The notes under the pieces were generated by a model. That model searched no databases, had not been told where the DNA came from, and saw only the letters and a list, made by a program, of their open reading frames with translations. From NCBI GenBank assembly GCA_023410885.1, contig JAEYPI010000278.1, positions 1 through 16,770 of the forward strand: a DNA stretch of 16,770 nt, given 5' to 3'. How positions within the stretch are numbered: position 1 is the first letter of the stretch; each line of letters begins with the position of its first letter. The position numbers and the translations under genes are program-made. Source of the stretch: Bacillota bacterium. GTDB taxonomy: Bacteria > Bacillota > Clostridia > DSM-8532. Below, one piece after another: positions 8,071 through 15,951 of this stretch.

Positions 8071-8145
8071 TCTCTTAAGTTTAATTATAAGGATTGATAA
8101 TCTCTTAATAATTTAAATAATTTTGTAATATTGAACTTTTTTTAG
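8071..8145 (-). promoter_or_regulatory. Candidate promoter and activator sites of the transporter operon
   Basis: On the - strand a perfect TATAAT (8084-8089) has only a poor -35 (ATTATT, 8107-8112), as expected for an activator-dependent promoter. Directly upstream lies a TTTAAATAATTTTGT box (8112-8126, + strand reading), with a weaker second copy at 8131-8145, 19 bases apart. Similar boxes occur upstream of the secreted hydrolase. In addition, TCTCTTAA occurs twice (8071-8078 and 8101-8108), 30 bases apart and flanking the -10. The assignment to the neighbouring YesN-like regulator is inference. Confidence 0.4.
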
Positions 8146-8168
8146 ATGATTTTTGATCATCATTAGGA

Positions 8169-10211
8169 TTAATTTATTTCGATATAATCAATTTCTGCAT
8201 ATCCGATGCTGCCCTTGGCCAGTCTTATGATATTATCACCGGCAGTGAGATTAACACTGACATTTAAATTTGCAAATTGCGCCCATCCGGAAGTCGGAGC
8301 ATATGTAACCGATGACCATGGACCGCCGTTGTATGCCAATCCCTGTGTTGAGTTTGCACCTGTACCGTTGGCGTATCTTATGGTCATAGTATAAGCTTTG
8401 GTGGTAGGGACCTTCACATAAAAATCTACATAGCTGTCACTGTAATCGATTTGGCCTACATATTTTCCCATTGATGCGTTAGAACTGCTAAAGGTATTGG
8501 CCCGATTCACTGCCGCGTCCTCGGCTTCATATCGATTGGTGGCTTTTCCGTAAGGCGTAATATATATTCTGTAGCCGTCATTATTGTAGAGGCCGGAAAT
8601 GGGCAGTATAATCTGATTATTTGAAATAATATAGTCCCCTTCTAGTAAAGTATTCGTAGTGTTCACAACAGTGCTTCTGTTTACAAAAGGTGTCCAGTCA
8701 ACCCGCACATGTACTTTGCTTCCATTTGTGCCAAAGAAGGACGGGAAATTCTTAATGACAACATTGGCCGCTCCGTCAGTATTACCGCCAAAAATAATAC
8801 TGGCATATTGTTTTACCGAGTCAACACATGCAAAGGCATCCAGTGCTGTCATGTCGTTTACATTTGGAGGTGTTGTATTGACCATGTTGCCGGACATATC
8901 ACCGTACCACTTGTATAGCCACCATCCACCATTTCTCTGAGTATCGGTAGCTAAGAGCGTTCCCAGCCTTCCGGGGTTAGGGACATCCCAATAGCTCTGC
9001 TGTGCACTATCTATTTTAAGTCTTTCGAATTTTGCGATAAGGGGCACTGTAGCTCCCGGCCTTCCTTCATCGTTAAGCCAATTGGCCCCACTGTATTCAT
9101 TAACGGTGATGGGTGTGGGTGAAATGCCCAATGATGTTTCAATAGCTCTATAATCATTATAATTTGTATTAAAGTTCTCTCCACCTAACTGATGCCAGCA
9201 TATATAATCAGGAAGAGTGCCATTATTCTTCTGGTAAGTCATAAATTCCAGCATCCCCGCATGGGTATACCCAGCATAGGACGGACCTATGGTTTTTGCT
9301 GAAGGGTCAAGCTGTTTCAGCTTTATTTGAGATTGGCTGTAGAATTCGCTAAATGTAAGGTTGCCAGTTGAATTTGATGAAGCATATCCACTGTTGAAAA
9401 TGTTGCAGCTATTCCTTGTGGCATTCTCTGCTTCATATCGTACAGGATTTCCACCGGTAATATCAATAAAGTCAATTTCAGCATATCCCGTACCCTTTGT
9501 AAACCTTATCGTATTGTTTCCGGCATTTAAATTCACTGTTCTTGTTAAGGAAGCAGCTGCGCCTGCACGAAACCAGCCTCCTGTATTTGCATATGTTACA
9601 GTAGAAGCGGTACCTCCGTTAACACTTAAATTATGTGTTGAGCTTGCACCTGTACCATTAGCATATCTTACGGTCATGGTATAGGATTTGGCTGAGGGCA
9701 CATAAACAGTAAATTGAACATAACTGTCACTGTAATCAATCTGTCCCACATATTGGCCATGCCATGTGCCATCGGGTTCATTCCAAATTTCATAGCCGTA
9801 AACATTAGTTATGCCTGAAGCTTTTACTTCATTAACAGTAGTGGTCATCTTGTTAAAGAAATCTGTAAGGTTCGTATAATCGTACCAACCTGTAAACCAG
9901 TCTGCCAAGCGAATCTGAACCTTTGTTCCCATGGGTGCTACTCTTTGTGCTACCGGTACTGCTGCTCCCCAGGGCTGTTGATAGCCTGCAACTGCCGGGT
10001 TATTTAATGCTTTATTGCGTAATGGAATAATGAGATTATTATCAGGCTTACTCTCTATTACACCATACAAAGAACCGGCAGCAGCATGGGTGACCGGGCC
10101 AATTATACTTGATAAATCAACAGTTAAGGACACCGCCGCATATGAGGAGCTACCTGATATTGCTCCCAGTAACAGCATGATGCAAAGCATGAGAACGAAA
10201 AATTTTTTCAT
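8169..10211 (-). CDS. Secreted clan GH-A-like glycoside hydrolase with inserted and C-terminal CBM35-like modules
   Basis: This 680-residue enzyme is secreted: the signal peptide is MKKFFVLMLCIMLLLGAISG with a cleavage region near SSSYAA. The catalytic TIM barrel begins with GSLYGVIE and has WNEP with E145 (acid/base candidate) and VNEY with E372 (nucleophile candidate), the spacing pattern of clan GH-A. The layout is GH39-like, but I cannot fix the family. A carbohydrate-binding module of CBM35/CBM6 type occupies residues about 153-280, inside the barrel right after WNEPDGTW. The barrel resumes at LTFSEFYS (285). A second, clearly homologous module closes the protein (560-680). The inserted copy is circularly permuted relative to the terminal one. 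ATG 10211 is chosen because GGAGG is eight bases upstream; two preceding TTG codons are too close. No cell-wall anchor is seen. Context suggests an arabinose-containing plant substrate. Confidence 0.88.
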   Translation of the reverse strand: MKKFFVLMLCIMLLLGAISGSSSYAAVSLTVDLSSIIGPVTHAAAGSLYGVIESKPDNNLIIPLRNKALNNPAVAGYQQPWGAAVPVAQRVAPMGTKVQIRLADWFTGWYDYTNLTDFFNKMTTTVNEVKASGITNVYGYEIWNEPDGTWHGQYVGQIDYSDSYVQFTVYVPSAKSYTMTVRYANGTGASSTHNLSVNGGTASTVTYANTGGWFRAGAAASLTRTVNLNAGNNTIRFTKGTGYAEIDFIDITGGNPVRYEAENATRNSCNIFNSGYASSNSTGNLTFSEFYSQSQIKLKQLDPSAKTIGPSYAGYTHAGMLEFMTYQKNNGTLPDYICWHQLGGENFNTNYNDYRAIETSLGISPTPITVNEYSGANWLNDEGRPGATVPLIAKFERLKIDSAQQSYWDVPNPGRLGTLLATDTQRNGGWWLYKWYGDMSGNMVNTTPPNVNDMTALDAFACVDSVKQYASIIFGGNTDGAANVVIKNFPSFFGTNGSKVHVRVDWTPFVNRSTVVNTTNTLLEGDYIISNNQIILPISGLYNNDGYRIYITPYGKATNRYEAEDAAVNRANTFSSSNASMGKYVGQIDYSDSYVDFYVKVPTTKAYTMTIRYANGTGANSTQGLAYNGGPWSSVTYAPTSGWAQFANLNVSVNLTAGDNIIRLAKGSIGYAEIDYIEIN
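9375..9755 (-). repeat. Inserted CBM-encoding segment, diverged copy of 8172-8534 in permuted order
   Basis: 9456-9755 encodes the block from QYVGQIDYSDSYV to YAEIDFIDIT and matches 8172-8465 (KYVGQIDYSDSYV to YAEIDYIEIN). 9375-9440 encodes RYEAENATRNSCNIF and matches 8466-8534 (RYEAEDAAVNRANTF). In the terminal copy the RYEAE block precedes the YVGQ block; in the inserted copy it follows. DNA similarity between the copies remains visible by eye, for example in the ACTGTCACTGTAATC stretches near 8430 and 9722. Confidence 0.8.
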
Positions 10212-10247
10212 CAACAATGCCTCCTTTAATATGAAATAGCCTTTATA

Positions 10248-10272
10248 CTATTAAATTACAGTTATTTAATAG
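10248..10272 (-). promoter_or_regulatory. Palindromic operator or leader hairpin upstream of the secreted hydrolase
   Basis: CTATTAAAT (10248-10256) and ATTTAATAG (10264-10272) are perfect nine-base inverted repeats around a seven-base spacer. The dyad ends about 20 bases before the ribosome binding site, and on the - strand the next bases are TATAAAGG, a possible -10. It may be a repressor site or an AT-rich leader hairpin. Confidence 0.4.
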
Positions 10273-10280
10273 AAAAAAAC

Positions 10281-10316
10281 TTGAAATATTTTTGTTTAAT
10301 TTAACTATTTTTGTAT
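10281..10316 (-). promoter_or_regulatory. Two direct-repeat boxes upstream of the secreted hydrolase gene
   Basis: In + strand reading, TTGAAATATTTTTGT (10281-10295) and TTTAACTATTTTTGT (10300-10314) match at 13 of 15 positions and are 19 bases apart. Related boxes with the same spacing lie upstream of the binding-protein gene. A short tandem repeat, CTTGAGCCTTGAG, sits beside them from 10317. A TTGACT hexamer on the - strand just beyond could be a -35, but no matching -10 is clear. Confidence 0.4.
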
Positions 10317-10359
10317 CTTGAGCCTTGAGTCAAAACTAATAATGACCTTATATAAGAAG

Positions 10360-10382
10360 GCCGATGAATTATTTTCACCGGC
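10360..10382 (-). terminator. Probable terminator of the two-component operon
   Basis: GCCGATGAA (10360-10368) and TTCACCGGC (10374-10382) form a nine-pair stem with one G-U pair and a five-base loop. In the - direction it is followed by CTTCTTATAT, a broken U-rich tract. It lies about 40 bases past the sensor kinase stop codon. Confidence 0.5.
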
Positions 10383-10423
10383 AATATATTTAGGTTAAGC
10401 ATTGAAGGGTAAATTGAAAACTA

Positions 10424-12253
10424 TCAGACATAAAGAGGGAGTGTAACTGTTACCTTGGTACCTTGATCCAAAGCAGAATAGATTGTCACACCGTATTCAT
10501 TTCCATACATTATCTTAATTCTTTTTATAATATTATTAATTCCAATGGAACCTTTTTCATCAGAAGTAATAGTTTTAAGCTTTTCCGGAGTCATGCCTTT
10601 GCCATTGTCCTCAATTATAAATACCCGCTTGTCACTGTCGATAAAGCATGATATTCTAAGAATCCCATGTCTGTCTAGGGATTCAAAACCGTGAATAATG
10701 GAATTTTCAACAAAGGGCTGTAAAAAGAACTTTGGAACAGTGTAATCATAAAGCCTTGACTCAATATCATAATCAACTGTAAATTTCTCTTCAAAACGTT
10801 TAGTCATAATGAGTATATAACTCTGAAGATATTCTATATCAAGCCTAAAAGCCACAAGATCCTTTTTTGTCTTTACAGTATATTTAAGCATTTTAGAAAG
10901 ACAAATAAGCATATCACTTATTTCGTCCTGTCCATTTTCTATTGAAATTAAATTTATCATATTTAATGTATTATACATAAAATGAGGATCCAATTGTAAG
11001 CTTAAGGCAGTAATCTCAGCTTCTTTCTCATTGATTTTTGCTTCGTAATTTTCTTGAATGAGCCTACCTATTTTTTCATTCATAACATTAAATTTATTTA
11101 TCAGCTCCCTTGATTCTCTGCTGCCTTCAACCTCCATTTTAAAATCGAAGCTGCCTTCTCCTGTTTTTTTGATAGCTTTTGTAAGATTACTGATAGGATT
11201 GGTTATTTTTACTGAAAGAAAATATACAATGAAAATAGATATTATTGTAGTAATTATTGAGGTATAAAATATATATGATTTTATGACAGGAATAATTTCA
11301 TCTACAAGACGATCGGGAGGAACTACAACAACAGAAACCCATTCAGTAATTTTTGATTTACTATGGCATACGATCATGTTTTCTCCATCGATTTCTACCA
11401 TGCTGGCTCCGCTGTCATTAACAATTAAATCATCCAACCAGGAATAAGAAACATTTTTAGTTATCATATCTGGGTTCTGGTGCGAAACAATTTGTCCATC
11501 CTTTGTTATAACAAAATAATAGCTGCCCTTTGCTGGTATACTGTTTCGGTAGACTTGCTGAAAAAAGTCTTCTTTGAAGTTAAGAATAAGATATGGTTTT
11601 TCTATATCATCGGATAAAGTTGTAAAAACGCCATTCTCATAATAGCTGCCATTAACTTCTACAACGGCAGAAAACATATATTTATAGTCCACATCGACAT
11701 TCTTTAGATATTCGATATTAAACATTTCGGCGAAATCGTATGTAGGAATCCACTTTATTTTACCGTTGCCCTCTTCTGCAATTGAATGTATGGGAGAACC
11801 GATAAAGCTGCCCTCGGGGATTAGACTTTTAACGACTGTCTGTGCCAGAGGACGGGGGCCAAAAACAAAATAGCTGGTGGCTAATTGTGCAGAGTATATA
11901 TCCTCAGAATACAAAAAATATTTGTTTAAATAATTAGTTACTTTATTATCAACTAACAAAATACTGTAATCGTCATTCTGATCTATATTATCAAAGGAAT
12001 TGACTAAATCTTTATCCGTGATAAAAGAATATATATTATTCATTATTTGCAAGAGCTTAACATCTATTATCTCATTATTTTTTTTCACTAATTCATAGGT
12101 ATTTTTTTGAGAGATCTCTGTTATTACCTCTGTATTGGCGTTAAAATATCCGAACCCGATATAAAATATTGGGATGATAATAAGAGCTACATAAGTTACT
12201 ACCAGCTTTGTTCGGAGCGTTAGATTGTTTATAAAGCTAAGTAATTTCCGCAT
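10424..12253 (-). CDS. YesM-type sensor histidine kinase
   Basis: The 609-residue membrane kinase of the LytS/YesM class has its first membrane helix at about 17-37 and a large extracellular sensing region (about 40-322) of double Cache-like layout. A second helix (326-347), a HAMP linker (348-400) and a His_kinase domain follow, with DPHFMYNTLN carrying H424 as the phosphorylated histidine. The ATPase part shows the N-box LQPFVENSIIHG (N517), EDNGKGM (548-554) and GSIGINNI. YesM-type kinases usually sense extracellular sugars, often together with a binding protein, and phosphorylate a YesN-type regulator. The usual Asn before PHF is Asp here. The gene starts 11 bases after the regulator's stop, with AGGTGAAG overlapping that stop, so the pair is translationally coupled. 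Confidence 0.93.
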   Translation of the reverse strand: MRKLLSFINNLTLRTKLVVTYVALIIIPIFYIGFGYFNANTEVITEISQKNTYELVKKNNEIIDVKLLQIMNNIYSFITDKDLVNSFDNIDQNDDYSILLVDNKVTNYLNKYFLYSEDIYSAQLATSYFVFGPRPLAQTVVKSLIPEGSFIGSPIHSIAEEGNGKIKWIPTYDFAEMFNIEYLKNVDVDYKYMFSAVVEVNGSYYENGVFTTLSDDIEKPYLILNFKEDFFQQVYRNSIPAKGSYYFVITKDGQIVSHQNPDMITKNVSYSWLDDLIVNDSGASMVEIDGENMIVCHSKSKITEWVSVVVVPPDRLVDEIIPVIKSYIFYTSIITTIISIFIVYFLSVKITNPISNLTKAIKKTGEGSFDFKMEVEGSRESRELINKFNVMNEKIGRLIQENYEAKINEKEAEITALSLQLDPHFMYNTLNMINLISIENGQDEISDMLICLSKMLKYTVKTKKDLVAFRLDIEYLQSYILIMTKRFEEKFTVDYDIESRLYDYTVPKFFLQPFVENSIIHGFESLDRHGILRISCFIDSDKRVFIIEDNGKGMTPEKLKTITSDEKGSIGINNIIKRIKIMYGNEYGVTIYSALDQGTKVTVTLPLYV

Positions 12254-12264
12254 AAACTCTTCAC

Positions 12265-13863
12265 CTAACTTACCTTTATCTGGCGGTATTTTAAAGGAGA
12301 AATACCGGTTTCTTTTTTGAAAGCTCGGTTAAAATAGGATTGGTTATTAAAACCCACTTTGCTGGCAATATCAGCCATACTGTCTTCTGTCCCTGATAGA
12401 AGTCTTTGGGCATTTTGTATTCTTACTTTTAACAGGTACTCGGAAAAGCCTATTCCCATATAGCACTTAAATAAGTTGCTAAAATATGAGGAGTTAAAAA
12501 AGTATCTTTGTGCAATTACATCCAGCGATATATCATCCATATATTTTTCGTCTATATAATTCTTGCATTTCTCTATAAGTATTCTATTTTTGTCATTGGC
12601 CGGATCACTTTTAATATCGATAATTTGACATAATATTTCGTTGGTAAAGTGTCTTAGCTCGCTGTAGTCTTCACATAAAAGTGTCCTGGTTTTAATTTTC
12701 TCAATTAACATGTTATATTTATCGTTATTAATAATATTAATAATACATTGAGTTTGATTAAGCAAAAAATGAAGAATATCCTCTTTAAACTGCTTGGGAT
12801 TTGCATTGCAATTATTTTTTACATTCTCAAATAGATAGTTGGTTATCCTTGCTATATCAGTTCGATTTTTTTGATTAATGGCATCTTCGATCTCTTTTTC
12901 TAAATCTCTTACTCTAACCTTTGGTTCGGTATAAGACATGTTATCGGAGTTAGAAAATAGAACCTTTTGCAGCCCGAAGAAAAATCTGCGTTCAGTGGCT
13001 ATGTGGGCACTCAGATAACATTTAATTATATCTCTATGTATATTATCCGTTTCCACACCCACCCCTATTGTAGCCACAACATTAAATTTTTCTTCTATTG
13101 TTTTTAAATAATTATGCATTATTATTATGTTTTCGTGGGAACTTATTCTGATCTTATTTACATTTACCAGTACAGTTACCATATATCTATCGTCGGATTC
13201 CATAAAGAAGGATATAGAATGCCCAAGGCTATCCAAGGATTCCTTCATAGCGAATTTTGCATATTGTTTAAAGTCATCCTTGGTAATTTCCATAGCATTA
13301 TGAATATTACTAAAGGCTGTAATACAAACTAATCCATATCCCTTATGTGGTATTATTTCTTCTATTTCATTGAGTTCTTCATTATTTGCCAGACCGCTAA
13401 TCCATTTATTTAGCTGATGCTCAAGATAAACAGGCAATGAAGTATTTAGCTTTTGCTTTAAATCCTCTTCCTGTGTTTTTGCTTCCCGCTCTGCCTTTAT
13501 TTCTTTTTCAACCTTATTCAATATCTCAAGTAAATCATTTTTACTTATGGGCTTGACCAAATAATCAGTAACACCAAAGCGTATAGCCTTTTGAGCATAA
13601 CTAAATTCACCATAGCCGCTTAAGATAATGATTCTTGTTTGAATGCCTTCGCGTTTTATGGACTCTATCAGCTGAATTCCATTCATGTTTGGCATCCTGA
13701 TATCTGTCATTACAACGTCAAATAAATTCTCTGAAAATAAAGATAAAGCCTCTTGTCCATTATTAGCCGTACAAATTTCATATTCAGGCTTGAGTTGATT
13801 TATTATATTTACCAGCGCCCGTACCTGCCTTGGTTCATCTTCCACTATCAGCAACCTATACAT
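12265..13863 (-). CDS. YesN-type response regulator with AraC-family DNA-binding domain
   Basis: The 532-residue protein has an N-terminal receiver domain (1-120) with the acidic pocket E8/D9, phospho-acceptor D54 in VVMTDIRMPN, LSGYGE around S82, and K104 in YLVKP. A central region without a clear domain match (about 130-420, partly coiled) links to a C-terminal AraC-type double helix-turn-helix. Its landmarks are YFNSSYFSNLFKCYMG in the first half and ADIASKVGFNNQSYFNRAFKKETG in two parts near the end. Such regulators activate adjacent sugar-uptake and hydrolase operons when phosphorylated by the partner kinase. AAGGGGA nine bases before ATG 13863 supports the start. The candidate targets are the two promoters at about 8.1 and 10.3 kb. 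Confidence 0.93.
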   Translation of the reverse strand: MYRLLIVEDEPRQVRALVNIINQLKPEYEICTANNGQEALSLFSENLFDVVMTDIRMPNMNGIQLIESIKREGIQTRIIILSGYGEFSYAQKAIRFGVTDYLVKPISKNDLLEILNKVEKEIKAEREAKTQEEDLKQKLNTSLPVYLEHQLNKWISGLANNEELNEIEEIIPHKGYGLVCITAFSNIHNAMEITKDDFKQYAKFAMKESLDSLGHSISFFMESDDRYMVTVLVNVNKIRISSHENIIIMHNYLKTIEEKFNVVATIGVGVETDNIHRDIIKCYLSAHIATERRFFFGLQKVLFSNSDNMSYTEPKVRVRDLEKEIEDAINQKNRTDIARITNYLFENVKNNCNANPKQFKEDILHFLLNQTQCIINIINNDKYNMLIEKIKTRTLLCEDYSELRHFTNEILCQIIDIKSDPANDKNRILIEKCKNYIDEKYMDDISLDVIAQRYFFNSSYFSNLFKCYMGIGFSEYLLKVRIQNAQRLLSGTEDSMADIASKVGFNNQSYFNRAFKKETGISPLKYRQIKVS

Positions 13864-13993
13864 AAAAATGTCCCCTTTTACCTTTTTAGTAATGGATAAA
13901 TAGGCTGTTTTTTAGGACATCGCTTGTAAATAGGGGTATTGAGTTAAAATCATATACGTTTCTTGGATTGTTTTACTAAGAATTAACAACCTT

Positions 13994-14022
13994 ATAATAT
14001 CAGAGAATTATTTTAAAAACAA
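13994..14022 (-). promoter_or_regulatory. Sigma-A-like promoter for the two-component operon
   Basis: On the - strand, TTGTTT (14017-14022) and TATTAT (13994-13999) are separated by exactly 17 bases. Transcription from here would give a leader of roughly 120 bases before ATG 13863. The rest of the 197-base gap shows no other clear signal, including no obvious terminator for the upstream glycyl radical operon. Confidence 0.5.
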
Positions 14023-14060
14023 TAAATTACGGTTCTTCCTTGTCTGGCACTTATTATCTC

Positions 14061-14900
14061 TCAAAACTCCGTCACTGCCTGCAGCGTTTCCTTGGGGTAG
14101 ATGTACCCATGCTTTGGAGGCATAGAATTGTAGACCCGGTCAATATCAACAAGGCCTGCCTCTATGCCGAGCTTATTCTGAAGTCCAATAAATTTGCCTT
14201 CAATGAGTACGCTTTCCATCTCAAGGTTCATGCAGTAAACGGCGACTTTTGCGCCATGCTTCAGACCTTTGAGACTATGGGCATAGGGGCTTAGGGTAAA
14301 GGCAATTCTAGTGCTATCTGCTGCTTGGGCCTGAATGATAGGGAGGATGACGGGGAAGCCCTTTTCATCGATGTATGAAATGAATTTAAGATTAACAAAG
14401 TTATTGAATAATTGTTCGGTCCAAGAATTGAGTATGGGTGCTTTTTGCTTTGCCGCGGCGAAGGATTTGGCCAGCTTCGTTAAAATGGCACCTTTTGCCA
14501 CTGCCCCGGTATCCAGCTTTGTTTTTTCGGAAATGTCTATGAGGTCCATATAATGGACGGTGTGGATGCCTGTATAGGTATTGTATCGGAACAGGGGCTT
14601 ATTGTTGAACATGATGTATTCTGGCCCTTCACGCTTGCTATGGGTCCATTGGGCCTGTCCGGTCCAAAACTCACGGGCCAAGCTCATTATCAAAAACCCC
14701 ACCTTAGGGTTGCGCTTTATATTTTCTTTGCTAAGCCCTTCTAAAAACTGTCCCCAAATCATTTGGGTAGGTGTATTGGCCTGTAAAGAGGTGATAAGCG
14801 TTATATGGGGCAATCCCTCTGGGGAAATGGTAGCTAGAAGACCGATTTTTTCACATGGCTCAAATGCCTTTATGTAATCCTGTGGGATTGTGTTTGACAT
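14061..14900 (-). CDS. Pyridoxamine 5'-phosphate oxidase-like split-barrel protein, apparently with duplicated barrel
   Basis: The 279-residue protein resembles FMN-binding split-barrel (PNPOx-like) proteins. The first half (about 14-85) has KIGLLATISPEGLPHITLIT followed by WGQFLEGLSKENIKRNPKV, the usual flavin-fold opening. The second half (about 170-243) repeats the pattern: LKFISYIDEKGFPVILPII, then SLKGLKHGAKVAVYCMNLE. These proteins normally work as homodimers of single barrels, so this looks like a fused pseudo-dimer. I start at ATG 14900, ten bases after GGAGG; an upstream TTG (14921) contains that site. It follows the activase by 55 bases, so it is probably the third gene of the glycyl radical operon and may be its electron donor or a protective flavoprotein. 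The function is unproven, and FMN, heme or F420 binding cannot be told apart by eye. Confidence 0.75.
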   Translation of the reverse strand: MSNTIPQDYIKAFEPCEKIGLLATISPEGLPHITLITSLQANTPTQMIWGQFLEGLSKENIKRNPKVGFLIMSLAREFWTGQAQWTHSKREGPEYIMFNNKPLFRYNTYTGIHTVHYMDLIDISEKTKLDTGAVAKGAILTKLAKSFAAAKQKAPILNSWTEQLFNNFVNLKFISYIDEKGFPVILPIIQAQAADSTRIAFTLSPYAHSLKGLKHGAKVAVYCMNLEMESVLIEGKFIGLQNKLGIEAGLVDIDRVYNSMPPKHGYIYPKETLQAVTEF

Positions 14901-14955
14901 CGTGTTCATTCCTCCATTCAAAAAATTAGATTATCCTTGGGTTTGGATGCTCTAC

Positions 14956-15939
14956 CTAATCCTCAATTCTTGTAGGGCCTGACCAATGAACAATGTCTGG
15001 ATTGACGCCTGAGCTTTTTGCCAACTGTGCTAAACGATTCATTTCGTCCCGCTTGACGAGTCCTGTTAGGCTATGTGCCCATGGCTGATCTAAGCGCTTA
15101 TATTTATCAAGGCATAGATTGTTGAAGGCACACAAATCCCATCGTTTAATCACATCACTTAAATACTCTGCAATGAAGCGGCCTATGGCGGCTATATTGT
15201 CATCCGTTGCTGTTGCATCGGGGATAACGGGTGTCCGAATCCATAAGGCTGAGGGCTGTCCCTTTTCCCTAATCCAATCCGCGAGAAATCGTATATTATT
15301 GAGGATGACGGCATTGGGTGCGCCTGTATATCTTTCGTGAAGGGAAGAGTCCATGATTTTAAGGTCAAAAAGCACTAAGTCAGTATAGGGCAGAACCATC
15401 GAAAGCGAGGCTTCGCTGCACATGCCGCAGGTGTCAAGGGTTGTGTGGAGGCCGAGGTTTTTGAGCCTTCTGAAAAAATCTGCTACGAAGTGGGATTGAC
15501 AGAGAGGCTCACCCCCGGAAACTGAGACACCGCCACCGGATTTTTCAAAATAGACCCGATCTTTTGCAACCTCATTAACCAGCTTTTCAACCGTCCATTC
15601 TTGCCCTTTGACTTCAATTGATGTACTGGGGCATGCTTTGGCACATAAAAGACAGCGATCACAGTTCTTTCTGTTAATCACTAACCCCTGATCTGTCAAA
15701 GCAAGTGCACGATGAGGGCAAGTATTCACGCAGCTGCGACAGCCAATACATTTGGTGTCCATCCACTGAATTTCTTTATAGGAATGAATGCTTTCCGGAT
15801 TGTGACACCACGAACATGAAAGAGTGCAGCCCTTTAAAAAAACAGTTGTACGCAGACCCGGCCCATCCTCAGTGGACATTCTTTGTATATCCAATACTAA
15901 AGCCTTCCGACCAGTGACTGCTTGTTGTTCCGTCAGCAT
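14956..15939 (-). CDS. Glycyl radical enzyme activase (radical SAM, with two extra iron-sulfur clusters)
   Basis: The 327-residue protein installs the glycyl radical on the partner enzyme encoded just upstream, by reductive cleavage of S-adenosylmethionine. The radical-SAM cluster motif is C38xxxC42xxC45 in GCTLSCSWCHNPE. Two ferredoxin-type motifs follow: C64, C67, C70, C74, and C93, C96, C99, C103. SGGEPL at 141-146 is the SAM-binding GGE motif. The extra clusters are absent from PFL activase itself and typical of activases for dehydratase, decarboxylase or lyase-type glycyl radical enzymes. AGGAG (15946-15950) lies in the 12-base gap after the partner's stop, so the two genes are co-transcribed. 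The precise class of the partner enzyme is not determined by this sequence. Confidence 0.93.
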   Translation of the reverse strand: MLTEQQAVTGRKALVLDIQRMSTEDGPGLRTTVFLKGCTLSCSWCHNPESIHSYKEIQWMDTKCIGCRSCVNTCPHRALALTDQGLVINRKNCDRCLLCAKACPSTSIEVKGQEWTVEKLVNEVAKDRVYFEKSGGGVSVSGGEPLCQSHFVADFFRRLKNLGLHTTLDTCGMCSEASLSMVLPYTDLVLFDLKIMDSSLHERYTGAPNAVILNNIRFLADWIREKGQPSALWIRTPVIPDATATDDNIAAIGRFIAEYLSDVIKRWDLCAFNNLCLDKYKRLDQPWAHSLTGLVKRDEMNRLAQLAKSSGVNPDIVHWSGPTRIED

Positions 15940-15951
15940 AAAAAGCTCCTT

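Noticed and set aside
8145..8161. GATGAT/ATCATC hairpin as terminator of the secreted hydrolase gene
   Set aside because: The stem has only six pairs, and in the direction of transcription it is followed by A residues rather than U, so it does not make a convincing terminator.
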